Below are positions 17,799-25,403 of a stretch of 64,000 bases of DNA, piece after piece. Under the pieces are notes generated by a model that was not told the origin of the DNA, made no database searches, and saw only the letters and a program-made list of their open reading frames with translations. The stretch comes from Nostoc sp. 106C (lineage in GTDB: Bacteria; Cyanobacteriota; Cyanobacteriia; Cyanobacteriales; Nostocaceae). Numbering within the stretch: the stretch's first letter is position 1; each line of letters opens with the position of its first letter. The stretch spans positions 1 to 64,000 of the forward strand of contig NZ_MTAW01000087.1 of NCBI RefSeq assembly GCF_002154725.1, read 5' to 3'. The position numbers and the translations under genes are program-made.

Positions 17799-18909
17799 AG
17801 GGAAGCGACGCGTGCAGCATCTCCACAGGAGAAACGACTTTAGTTGCAGTGATAATTAGTCCGCTTGAGCGTCGTATCAACCTGATTTTGTTTTTACTGA
17901 ATTGACCAAGGCGTCTCCAGTTCTGGTCAGATACAGAAACTTGTTTTTCAGTATCGCCACTTACCCAACCGCGATAAGTCTTGTTACTTTGGGTAGCTTC
18001 AACGTAATCGCCTTTTCTAAAACCATGCCGCGTCATCGTACCGCCGTACTTCCTTCTCACTCCGCTTTTGGCTGGAACCATGAGATGAAGTTGACGGCGC
18101 GATACTGGAGGACGGCGAATTACGGTGAATGGCGCAGGTGTTATTTTCACTTCACCCTTCCATCCCATCGTTTGACGGTCAATCATACCGTACTGGATAA
18201 ATGTGGAGCAAGCTAAAGCAACGCCGTCTACTGCATGGGTTGCGGGTATCGCGTCACTCTTCGAGTGCTTCTGTTTGTGCAACCCTAATTGTTGTCGGAT
18301 ATTTGCGGTTTGCCAGCCTTGAAGCTGGTTTACCTTGCCGTACCCCTCTACGTTTTCTAGTTGCCATTTCTGACCAACCATTACTGGACTGAACCCTTTA
18401 TTGCCGCGCGCTTTAACTATTTCGTAAGCGACATCACTAATGGGGTAAATCAACGATAGTTCGCCAAGTACCCGTAATTCAAGTTCACGGTTTGCTCGAA
18501 TACTTGGCGGTATCTTGCACTGCCTGCGATTGTCAAATCTTTTTTGCCGATGAGCGCGTTGATCATAAGGCAGACTGCGATTAATTCTACGACCTCTGCG
18601 ACCTCTCCGCATCATGGCGCGTTGCTCCATGCGTCCCCGCACTGTTTTAAACGGCAATTGAAGATGTGCCAACCACAAGGTAAACTTAGCAGATTGTACA
18701 CCAATACCCGTGTACAACTTGCCTGGGTCAATACCAACCGCTATAGGTTGCGTATTGGTAGTTCTAGGGCATCTGATTAACTGAATTTGGAAGATACCAA
18801 GGTCGTTGTATACAACCCGCGCTTTTCCTTCCTTTAACCAACGTCTTGCTCTACTGGCTTTTGTTGGCATTAATGGCTTTCCTGATGGCGATAAAACTGG
18901 TACTCGCAT
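17788..18909 (-). CDS. isrB: IsrB, RNA-guided RuvC nickase (IscB relative without HNH)
   Basis: A 373-residue protein with the full order of an IsrB. An N-terminal PLMP domain (SPSGKPLMPTKASRARRWLK) leads into RuvC-I with VGIDPGK (D61). An arginine-rich bridge helix follows (RRGRRGRRINRSLPYDQRAH). RuvC-II is SDVAYEIVK (E163), and RuvC-III is THAVDGVAL (H225, D228). Only about 60 residues separate RuvC-II and -III, so the HNH domain of IscB is absent and single-strand nicking is expected. The C-terminal ~130 residues (TPAPFTVIRRPPVSRRQLHL, GGTMTRHGFRKGDYVEA) form the beta-rich domain that contacts target and TAM. All RuvC residues are intact. The upstream sequence contains the expected omega RNA. 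Family known: transposon-encoded ancestor of Cas9; activity here is inferred. Confidence 0.9.
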   Translation of the reverse strand: MRVPVLSPSGKPLMPTKASRARRWLKEGKARVVYNDLGIFQIQLIRCPRTTNTQPIAVGIDPGKLYTGIGVQSAKFTLWLAHLQLPFKTVRGRMEQRAMMRRGRRGRRINRSLPYDQRAHRQKRFDNRRQCKIPPSIRANRELELRVLGELSLIYPISDVAYEIVKARGNKGFSPVMVGQKWQLENVEGYGKVNQLQGWQTANIRQQLGLHKQKHSKSDAIPATHAVDGVALACSTFIQYGMIDRQTMGWKGEVKITPAPFTVIRRPPVSRRQLHLMVPAKSGVRRKYGGTMTRHGFRKGDYVEATQSNKTYRGWVSGDTEKQVSVSDQNWRRLGQFSKNKIRLIRRSSGLIITATKVVSPVEMLHASLPSQF

Positions 18910-19125
18910 GGAGATAATCCTTGAGTAAAGTTATGAGTCCCCTCGACCAACACAGACAGAATGGCTTGCCTTTACGCAACACTGTTGACAAAACAGTTTG
19001 TAGATAAACCCGACTAGGGAAGCATCGAGTAGTACGTATCAGCCTGTGTCTCAATGGTCTAGTCAAACACGTAAGATTTGCCTCTTACAAGCTCAGTGGC
19101 TTTAACCCTGAGTTATTGACAGGTT
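18910..19125 (-). ncRNA. Omega RNA (HEARO-type) for IsrB
   Basis: The ~215 bases directly upstream of the IsrB ATG, on the same strand, hold no gene. They begin with a CTCAG...CTGAG hairpin enclosing GG/CC, continue with a GAGCTTGTAAGAGG block and several short stems, and end with GGTCGAGGGGACTCATAAC close to the start codon. This layout (conserved structured RNA ending just before the ORF) is that of HEARO/omega RNAs. The guide segment would be the bases just 5' of the first hairpin, around 19113-19130, taken from flanking DNA. Exact ends cannot be fixed by eye. Confidence 0.6.
19092..19112 (-). repeat. Hairpin at the 5' end of the IsrB element / omega RNA
   Basis: CTCAG (19092-19096) and CTGAG (19108-19112) pair, with GG/CC extending the stem inward. 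The stem sequence is shared with the hairpin at the other end of the element. Confidence 0.5.
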
Positions 19126-19229
19126 GTTTAAACAGTTAATTTAAAATCTTACTGTCAATTTGGTAAAGCTAATACTTACCATTCCTCAGATTCAATATCT
19201 TCAGTTACATCAAAATTGGAAGGATTTTG

Positions 19230-19982
19230 TTAATTTGCACCTACAGAAGCTAGTTCTGTACAGTTCTTACTCAGCCCTAAATAATTAGAAGCAATCGCAT
19301 TAGAAACAATAGAATTATTAAAATTATCCATCCAGTTGAATACTATCGAACGCTGAATAGTATTAAGAGGGGAGTTAGTTTCAATAAGTTGAGCATAGGG
19401 TAAACCAGTATCCTCAAGCAACTGGTAAAAGTCGTTATGCAACCCGCCCAAAACTAGCTCCAAGCCATTTAATTTTTTAATATTAGCTTGGAATTTACTA
19501 CCTTCATAGTATCGAAATTGCTTGCCAAAGTAATAATTTTTGATAACAACATAGTCAACTTGACCACCAAAATGGTCGTATAAATCCTCAAGATAATCTT
19601 CAACACAGTCTTTACGATGTGATATCGGGTGCAAGAAAGTAACACGATATCCGAGATGGTTAAGATTTCCTATCAGTGAAACATCTTTATCAAAAAACTT
19701 GAACTCTTGGTGGTTTTGACCTGGCATATCCGTCAAAACTACATCAATATTTGGAAACATTTCTAAGTCAAGTAATAATCTATCCGAATCGCCCCTAGAC
19801 AATCCCAAATGGTTTATTTCAAAACCTTTTGTTTTATACATCGATAGCTTGTTACGATAACCGTGGTAGAAAACACGCGCATTGCATTTACTTTTCAAGT
19901 ACAATTCCAGCAAGAGCCGAGAAACTGTGGACTTACCCACACGAGCATCACCCGATGTAATTACAAAACGCTTTCCAAACAT
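19230..19982 (-). CDS. ParA-like P-loop ATPase lacking the signature lysine
   Basis: I start at the ATG at 19982; a TTG 9 bases upstream is less likely. The 250-residue protein opens with a Walker A loop GDARVGKST (K17), but the position of the ParA signature lysine in the deviant motif (normally KGGVGK) is Asp, and the two glycines are Ala-Arg. DVVLTDMPGQNHQEF matches the Walker B-like region of the ParA/MinD family. It is clearly paralogous to the next gene upstream (20005-20913), sharing VDYVVIKNYYFG with that protein's VDYIVVKNLFHG. ATPase-driven dimerisation is probably altered. The two genes are 22 bases apart and probably co-transcribed. Role inferred: plasmid partition, or positioning of a transfer apparatus. 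Confidence 0.7.
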   Translation of the reverse strand: MFGKRFVITSGDARVGKSTVSRLLLELYLKSKCNARVFYHGYRNKLSMYKTKGFEINHLGLSRGDSDRLLLDLEMFPNIDVVLTDMPGQNHQEFKFFDKDVSLIGNLNHLGYRVTFLHPISHRKDCVEDYLEDLYDHFGGQVDYVVIKNYYFGKQFRYYEGSKFQANIKKLNGLELVLGGLHNDFYQLLEDTGLPYAQLIETNSPLNTIQRSIVFNWMDNFNNSIVSNAIASNYLGLSKNCTELASVGAN

Positions 19983-20004
19983 AAAAACCAAGCAACCTAT
20001 TCAA

Positions 20005-20913
20005 TTAAGCAGCTATATCTTCAGATGGTAAATTTGCATCTTGGTTTTTAGCTTTTTCTTTTTCTTCGTTTTCTCTAAGCTCTTTAGATTTTTCCACAAC
20101 TGCTGGATAGTAACAGTCATCTGGTTGTATATCAAAACCCAATAAATTAAATGCTGGCTTAATTTGCGCTTCAAACTCAGCAACCCAAGATTTAATTCTT
20201 GACTTAATTACAATATTTGTTTCTTGATGAGTCTGACCTTCATTAAATGTTAAAGCATGGCGGTCAAGAAAGTCATAAGACTTGTAGAATAAATCTGGCA
20301 TTACAAGTTCTATCAGACCTTCTGCAAGCATATTCTGACGTAGAGAAGAGTCATTATATCGCTCAAACTTTTCTTCTTCACCATGAAATAGATTTTTGAC
20401 AACAATATAATCTACTTGGTCTTTACAAAGTTCACGAAGTTTTTCTAAAACATTTATAGAGTCAAGAACTCTACTAATCACTGAAACCATTGTCACTCGA
20501 CAATTAATTTCAGTTTTTAAAACTTCAAAAAATGCAAGCTCTTTGACATAACTTTCAAAGAAACCTCCAGATTGTGCTGGCAAGTCTAATAATGTGATAG
20601 GACAATCACTTTCATCTAAATTAATTAATAAATCGTCAGCACCACCTCTATGAAAAATATCAATATAACGTATTATAGGGCGGTAATCTTTTTGAAAATA
20701 TCTTTCTATCTGAGGATTCCTTAAGTCAGCTTCATAAGCAACACAGGGTAGATTTTTATTAATATAAAGTTGAAAGATTGCTCTTGCAAAGGTACTTTTA
20801 CCCACGCCACCTTTATCACCTGTTATAATTATCAGCCGCTTTTGAGGCTTACCATTAGTATTGGAGGAAGTATTATTTGACATGGCTGGTTGTTCTTTAT
20901 TTTTTCGGGTCAT
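20005..20913 (-). CDS. ParA-like partition ATPase with canonical deviant Walker motif
   Basis: A 302-residue ATPase with GDKGGVGKST at 32-41, including the signature lysine (K34) and P-loop lysine (K39). DCPITLLDLPAQSGGFF supplies the Walker B-like Asp, and VDYIVVKNLFHGEEEKFERY follows. It lacks the N-terminal DNA-binding domain of large ParA proteins, so it is of the short (type Ib/MobD-like) kind. A charged, Lys/Glu-rich tail ends the protein. An alternative ATG exists 30 bases downstream. It is the first gene of a two-gene unit with the degenerate ParA-like gene and is transcribed away from the Rpn-type gene. Likely role: plasmid partition; partner could be the ParB-domain protein at 25404-26609. 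Confidence 0.8.
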   Translation of the reverse strand: MTRKNKEQPAMSNNTSSNTNGKPQKRLIIITGDKGGVGKSTFARAIFQLYINKNLPCVAYEADLRNPQIERYFQKDYRPIIRYIDIFHRGGADDLLINLDESDCPITLLDLPAQSGGFFESYVKELAFFEVLKTEINCRVTMVSVISRVLDSINVLEKLRELCKDQVDYIVVKNLFHGEEEKFERYNDSSLRQNMLAEGLIELVMPDLFYKSYDFLDRHALTFNEGQTHQETNIVIKSRIKSWVAEFEAQIKPAFNLLGFDIQPDDCYYPAVVEKSKELRENEEKEKAKNQDANLPSEDIAA

Positions 20914-21227
20914 AATATTGTTTACAAAGTGACTAAACTTTGTTGTGTTAGGTTAATGTCAATTTAAATTTTTAAATTTGTAAACAAAAATCAATAAATT
21001 AAATTAATGCAATAGGTAAATCAGCGACTATATTGCTCAATAAAATTTTCCTAATTTATTTTGAATAAACTACTTTGAGTATGTAACCTATCGCTTAAAA
21101 AGCCAAGCAACAAAATTCCACATTAAACCAACATTTGTTGATATGTAAATTAGTCATAAATTTTATGTCGTTTAAAGTAACTTGACTTTCAAGAAAGGCA
21201 TTATGATATTTTGATCGAAAATAATCT
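20914..21227. other. Divergent intergenic region between parA-like and Rpn-like genes
   Basis: 314 AT-rich bases that should carry promoters for both divergent genes and possibly a centromere-like site. No iterated repeat strong enough to call a parS-like array is visible. Confidence 0.4.
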
Positions 21228-22169
21228 ATGAGTGAAGTACGAGCTGATTATGATGGTGCTTGGAAGGAAGGTGTAGAACAATATTTTGAAGCGTTTCTTG
21301 CATTCTTCTTTCCAGAGATTCAAGCAGAAATTGATTGGGAACGAGGCTATGATTTTCTCGATCAAGAATTGCAGCAGTTGATGAGAGAATCTGAAATTGG
21401 TAAGCAATTTGTCGATAAGCTAATCAAAGTTTGGCTAAAAGATGGAAAGGAAACTTGGTTGCTGATTCACCTGGAAATCCAAAGCCAAGTAGATACCAAC
21501 TTCCCTAAACGGATGTTTTCCTATCACTACAGAATCTTTGACCGTTATAACCAAGAAGTTGTTAGCTTGGCAATTCTAGGAGATAATCAAGCCAATTGGC
21601 GACCGCAAGAATATAGTTATGGACGTTGGGGATGTCGTTTGAGTCTTCAGTTTCCCATTGTCAAGCTACTGGACTATGAATCTCGTTGGTCAGAATTAGA
21701 ACAAAGTGATAGTCCTTTTGCTGTACTGGTGATGGCGCACCTGCGGACACAAGCGACAACTCAAGATTTAGCAGGCCGTTTGCAGTGGAAGTTGAGCCTA
21801 ATTAAACGAATGTATGAGTTAGGCTATAGTAGAGATAAAATCCAGCAAATCTTCCGGTTGCTAGATAGATTAATGACTCTACCACCGGAGTTAGACTTAA
21901 ATTTTCAAGCCGAATTAGAGCGTTTTGAGGCTGAACAGCAAATGACATACATGACAAGCATAGAACGCATAAGTATAGCAAAAGCTACCCAGAAATATAT
22001 TGCTCAAATCCTAACAATTCGATTTAAAGATGTTCCTACCGAATTAGTAGAAAAACTAAATGAATTATATGACATTGAGTTATTGAATCAATTGTTAGAA
22101 AAAGCCGTAACTATCGGTTCAATATCTGAGTTTGGGCAACAATTAAGTCAAGAAAATACAAATACATAG
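21228..22169 (+). CDS. Rpn-family (PD-(D/E)XK) recombination-promoting nuclease / putative transposase
   Basis: A 313-residue protein of the Rpn/YhgA-like group, common in multiple copies in cyanobacteria. The nuclease core shows D63 (FVDKLIKVWLKDGKE), then WLLIHLEIQSQVD with E83-x-Q85, the ExQ version of the PD-(D/E)XK motif. YHYRIFDRYNQEVVSLAIL follows as in the family. The C-terminal half is helical and ends with a ~50-residue module (IAQILTIRFKDVPTELVEKL) like the DUF4351 tail. Rpn proteins cleave DNA and promote RecA-independent recombination in E. coli. The gene is monocistronic. Confidence 0.8.
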   Translation: MSEVRADYDGAWKEGVEQYFEAFLAFFFPEIQAEIDWERGYDFLDQELQQLMRESEIGKQFVDKLIKVWLKDGKETWLLIHLEIQSQVDTNFPKRMFSYHYRIFDRYNQEVVSLAILGDNQANWRPQEYSYGRWGCRLSLQFPIVKLLDYESRWSELEQSDSPFAVLVMAHLRTQATTQDLAGRLQWKLSLIKRMYELGYSRDKIQQIFRLLDRLMTLPPELDLNFQAELERFEAEQQMTYMTSIERISIAKATQKYIAQILTIRFKDVPTELVEKLNELYDIELLNQLLEKAVTIGSISEFGQQLSQENTNT

Positions 22170-22237
22170 TTTCAAATTTGCACGGAACGCTGACCGTATA
22201 ATCATAAATTCTAACTACTAGCTAACTTTTTTTGCTT

Positions 22238-22519
22238 TCAAATACAAATTAATTCCCCGATCAAATCTGCTGCCAGTTCTCCATATTTTTGTTGAATAGC
22301 GTCCCTGTACGGCAAGCAATCTTCACTTAAAAAGTCGCGGATAAATAGAGAAAAATTAAATCCTCTTTTCGAGTCCACGTATTCTGTTAATTCAATATTA
22401 AACAACGATTTAAATTCATCCTCTCTTTGTTTGAGTGCTGAATATTTAGTTAAATTGTTGGCTTGGAAGATTGGTTCAACTACTTGATTAAACAGTTTTT
22501 CCATTAAGATATATTTCAT
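22238..22519 (-). CDS. Small hypothetical protein
   Basis: I favour the ATG at 22519, preceded by GAAGGA at ribosome-site spacing; an in-frame GTG at 22555 would add 12 residues. The ~93-residue product is soluble and mixed alpha/beta, with LFIRDFLSEDCLPYRDAIQQ near its end and no recognised domain. It converges on the Rpn-type gene and lies downstream of the primase gene by about 120 bases. Function unknown. Confidence 0.5.
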   Translation of the reverse strand: MKYILMEKLFNQVVEPIFQANNLTKYSALKQREDEFKSLFNIELTEYVDSKRGFNFSLFIRDFLSEDCLPYRDAIQQKYGELAADLIGELICI

Positions 22520-22641
22520 ATTTCCTTCTATATTTTTGTACCCAATTTTACTCACAAATATAATAACTTCTGTAAAGCTGAATCACCTCTTTTTGTGCAG
22601 TTAAAATCTAAAATACCAAATATCTTACCGCCTGATGTCCC

Positions 22642-24846
22642 TCATCTTTTCCAAAATTTTTCGCTTTCCAACTCCAAGGAAAACGGTAGACACCCAGGAT
22701 TGGCAGTCGCCCACTCCTTAGCTTCTGCAATTAGAGTTTCGTTACCGGAATCGAGGTAGAATTGCATTTTGGCACGTTGCTCTAAGCGATCGCGTTCTTG
22801 AGTGCTGAGAATATGTCCCGTAATTACGCAGTATTGGCGCATCTTAACCTTAGCTTGGGTTAAAGCCATTAGCCGTAGTTTTGTCACTCGCTTGAGTTCC
22901 TCGATGCGGTAGGAAACATCAGCAGTGTCGTCACCAACAGATGTGCCGTGCAAGCCGTTGTTGGCATTTTGAAGTGGTTGTTCTAGTGGAACCGCAGCAG
23001 GTATCGAAACTACACCCAGCCCGTTATCCTCCGTGTTAGATAAGTTTTGATTATCAACTTTTGACAACGTGCCGGAGCTACACAGGTATATAAAATCCTG
23101 ATCAGAACTGAATTGATTTGATTGTAAAATATTTGTATGAACTGAATTCTCTAATTGATTGCTGGTTTTATTTAAATTAGTTTCAGCAGTATTAGAAGAA
23201 TTTATGAATTCAAGATTTTCCGCAGACTGGATGACAGCTGAGTCTGACTGAGAAACATCAGGTTGTTCAACTACCTCTGCTGACTCCAGCCCTTGGAGGG
23301 CTGTAGCAGCAGGAGGTAAACACTTACAAAAAACCTTCATATAGAAAGAATGAACGTAATTACTTATTCCACAAGGATTTTGAGTATCGTGTTTTACAAA
23401 CGACCTTTGAAATTCGTAAAGTTGCCCGTTCTCGCTTGATTGATAAGGGTTTAAGCTATTTTCTGCCCAAGGGTCTAAAATGTAGCGTGTGGGATGCCAC
23501 AAATGTAAGTGCTTTTGTAGTGTCTCTTGAGAGACAGTTTTGTTAAAGCGGCGTTTATACTCAGCACGTATAGCTTTTGCCCGTTCAGTAGCCCCTGCTG
23601 GTAATCCACTATTCCACTCTATTGCTGTTACTACTATCTTGATTCGTCTTTGGGCTTTTTGGCTGCGTTCCCAGTTCTGTTGGTGGCGACGGTCAAATGA
23701 AATTACGTTATCTTTAGGTTGATCAATGCTGCCAACACCTATTGCTATGGCTTCTGCAAATGTGTTGGCGAATGTACCTAACAGCCGTTCGGGATAACTA
23801 ACGTAGGCACTGTACCATTTATTACGAATTGTGCATTCTACCCAATGCCGTACTCTAGCTTCGATTTCATGTTGGTGTCGGCAATATTGCTTATAGCCAG
23901 GGGCGTTAATTGCGGTAGAAAGGCAAAATTCGACTAATTTATCGCCTCTTAAGTCTAGAAAGACGATTCCATAGCCTGCAAAGATTTGTAGTAGGGTGTT
24001 TGTTTGTCCTTGTCCCGTCCAACCGATCGCAATTATTTCTTCCCAGTTGGCACGCCACTGTGCAGCATCAGCAGACTCTTGCTTACGATATCTCTCCTGT
24101 GCAATTTGTTTTTTGGCTTTGTTTGCTACCCGTTTTAATTTGGTTAAATCTTGCCGACTGGCCGCGCGATCGCAATAGTCGAGGAAGATAGAAACGGAAT
24201 CGCTAATTGGTTGTAAGTCATCATCAAGTAAAAATGACCCACTACCCGGTTGCATGGGACAACGGATGGCTTTGTAGTTAGTTATTTGTTTGGCACTATA
24301 TGGTTTAGTGTTGGGGAAGATTTCTAGGTGTCCTTGGCGCAGGATAAAGCCTGCATTTTTCAAGGTAATTTCTAAGGCGCAGGCTATGGCAAAGGTGGGC
24401 AGGGGAGATGCAAAGTTTAAAATCAAGTGATAACCACCACTAAAGCTGGACTGGAGAATGACGATATCGACTATGCCAATGTCCTCTAGTGCGGCTTTGA
24501 TGCGATTTATAGATTCAATGTTATGGTAGTCGCCACAAAAGTCTAAATCGATTGTGCCGTAACGGGTTATGTTGTCAAAACGCAGACCTACTAATTTTGA
24601 CTTATCTTGGTGCAGCTTCCACAGTTGCGAGGGTTGCAGGTAATAATCGATAGTGCGCCATGCTGGTTTTGCACCTTCTACTAAAGAAGGGGCAACTATC
24701 GCCCCAAATGGATGCCAAAAACGCTCTACGTAGCGTTTACCCAATGATTCTGAGGGTAAATGGGGTTTGATTTTCTTTTTTGCAGGCTGTGAAAGACTTA
24801 ATTGGGGCCTGTTATCAACATCTGCCCCGAAATCTTCTTGGAACAT
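22642..24846 (-). CDS. Archaeo-eukaryotic primase-type plasmid replication protein
   Basis: A 734-residue protein. The N-terminal ~210 residues show an AEP/PrimPol core: TIDLDFCGDYHN gives the catalytic pair D100/D102, SSFSGGYHLILNF gives the S/G-x-H motif (H140), and EIFPNTK...IRCPMQPGSG corresponds to the third motif and the arginine-containing strand. The middle (250-480) is helical, with WTGQGQTNTLLQIFAGYGIV and HLWHPTRYILDPWAENSLNP, and may be a primase C-terminal or winged region. The last ~200 residues are low-complexity then basic-helical. No helicase Walker motif is seen. The upstream non-coding region contains hairpins and short repeats, so this is the best candidate for the plasmid's replication initiator/primase. 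Role is inferred from motifs and context. Confidence 0.75.
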   Translation of the reverse strand: MFQEDFGADVDNRPQLSLSQPAKKKIKPHLPSESLGKRYVERFWHPFGAIVAPSLVEGAKPAWRTIDYYLQPSQLWKLHQDKSKLVGLRFDNITRYGTIDLDFCGDYHNIESINRIKAALEDIGIVDIVILQSSFSGGYHLILNFASPLPTFAIACALEITLKNAGFILRQGHLEIFPNTKPYSAKQITNYKAIRCPMQPGSGSFLLDDDLQPISDSVSIFLDYCDRAASRQDLTKLKRVANKAKKQIAQERYRKQESADAAQWRANWEEIIAIGWTGQGQTNTLLQIFAGYGIVFLDLRGDKLVEFCLSTAINAPGYKQYCRHQHEIEARVRHWVECTIRNKWYSAYVSYPERLLGTFANTFAEAIAIGVGSIDQPKDNVISFDRRHQQNWERSQKAQRRIKIVVTAIEWNSGLPAGATERAKAIRAEYKRRFNKTVSQETLQKHLHLWHPTRYILDPWAENSLNPYQSSENGQLYEFQRSFVKHDTQNPCGISNYVHSFYMKVFCKCLPPAATALQGLESAEVVEQPDVSQSDSAVIQSAENLEFINSSNTAETNLNKTSNQLENSVHTNILQSNQFSSDQDFIYLCSSGTLSKVDNQNLSNTEDNGLGVVSIPAAVPLEQPLQNANNGLHGTSVGDDTADVSYRIEELKRVTKLRLMALTQAKVKMRQYCVITGHILSTQERDRLEQRAKMQFYLDSGNETLIAEAKEWATANPGCLPFSLELESEKFWKR

Positions 24847-24937
24847 GAGTGACTGTCCTGATGGTTTTAGTGCATCAGGTAGCCTCGCTGTTGGTCAAAA
24901 TGTGTTAGCCTAAATTTGAAATTTTTGTTTTACTAAG

Positions 24938-24957
24938 AAGCGGTTGGTTATCCGCTT
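24938..24957. repeat. Perfect hairpin, 6-bp stem
   Basis: AAGCGG (24938-24943) and CCGCTT (24952-24957) with an 8-base loop. Confidence 0.7.
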
Positions 24958-24961
24958 GTTG

Positions 24962-24982
24962 GAGACGACTGGTAATCGTCTC
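24962..24982. repeat. Perfect hairpin, 7-bp stem
   Basis: GAGACGA (24962-24968) and TCGTCTC (24976-24982) with a 7-base loop, four bases after the previous hairpin. Confidence 0.7.
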
Positions 24983-25286
24983 GTGGTTGAAAGCAAACAG
25001 AGGTTACACTTGTTTAGGCTTAGACATACGTAGGCTTAGGCTAAGATTTAGTCCAACACGCTTCACCAACAACAATGCGGCTACCCAACTTTTTTTTGAG
25101 AGCTATTTAAATACGTAAGTTCTAGCGAAGTTGTGACTAAATCTAGAAAATAGTTTTGGAATAAGAATGCAAAGCTAGTAACACCTAAAAGTGTCACCAA
25201 AAATTGGCAGAGGTTAGTACAATGGGTGAAGATGAAATTACACTCCACCAACGAATTTAAAAACAAAAAACAGTCAAATATATCCA

Positions 25287-25318
25287 TACGAGTTCGGCAC
25301 CCAAAATATGAACTCGTA
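25287..25318. repeat. 9-bp inverted repeat downstream of the ParB-like gene
   Basis: TACGAGTTC (25287-25295) and GAACTCGTA (25310-25318) with 14 bases between. It lies 86 bases past the end of the minus-strand ParB-domain gene and could be a terminator stem, an operator or a parS-like site. No T-run follows on the minus strand. Confidence 0.5.
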
Positions 25319-25403
25319 CTGCAATCAGTATTGAGATGCTAATCTATTAGGTAACGTTAAATTGTGGGATAAATTCTCTGCTAGATTAACTGCTCACAGC
25401 TAC

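Larger units (their letters stand above)
17770..19125 (-). mobile_element. IsrB element (IS200/IS605-like, no TnpA)
   Basis: The IsrB gene and its upstream RNA are bracketed by two similar small hairpins with CTCAG/CTGAG stems, one at 19092-19112 and one at 17779-17798, the latter overlapping the end of the ORF. Subterminal hairpins are the hallmark of IS200/IS605-group ends. No TnpA gene is present, so the element would be non-autonomous or domesticated. Boundaries are approximate. Confidence 0.45.
24901..25050. other. Candidate replication origin region: paired hairpins and short repeats
   Basis: Upstream of the primase gene, within 150 bases, lie two adjacent perfect hairpins (24938-24957 and 24962-24982) and repeats of a TTAGGCTTAG-like unit: TTTAGGCTTAG (25013-25023), CTTAGGCTAAG (25035-25045, itself palindromic) and an inverted TTAGCCTAAA (24905-24914). 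Iteron-like units plus stem-loops beside a primase gene are what an origin or single-strand initiation site would look like. This is a positional inference. Confidence 0.4.

Noticed and set aside
17788-18909. TnpB/Cas12-type nuclease
   Set aside because: The N-terminal PLMP domain, arginine-rich bridge helix and the upstream position of the RNA fit IscB/IsrB, not TnpB.
24938-24982. CRISPR-like repeats formed by two neighbouring hairpins
   Set aside because: The two hairpins differ in sequence and there is no regular repeat-spacer spacing or cas gene.
25081-25287. 68-codon minus-strand reading frame in the candidate origin
   Set aside because: Composition is unlike a protein, it has no ribosome site, and it overlaps the repeat-rich non-coding region.
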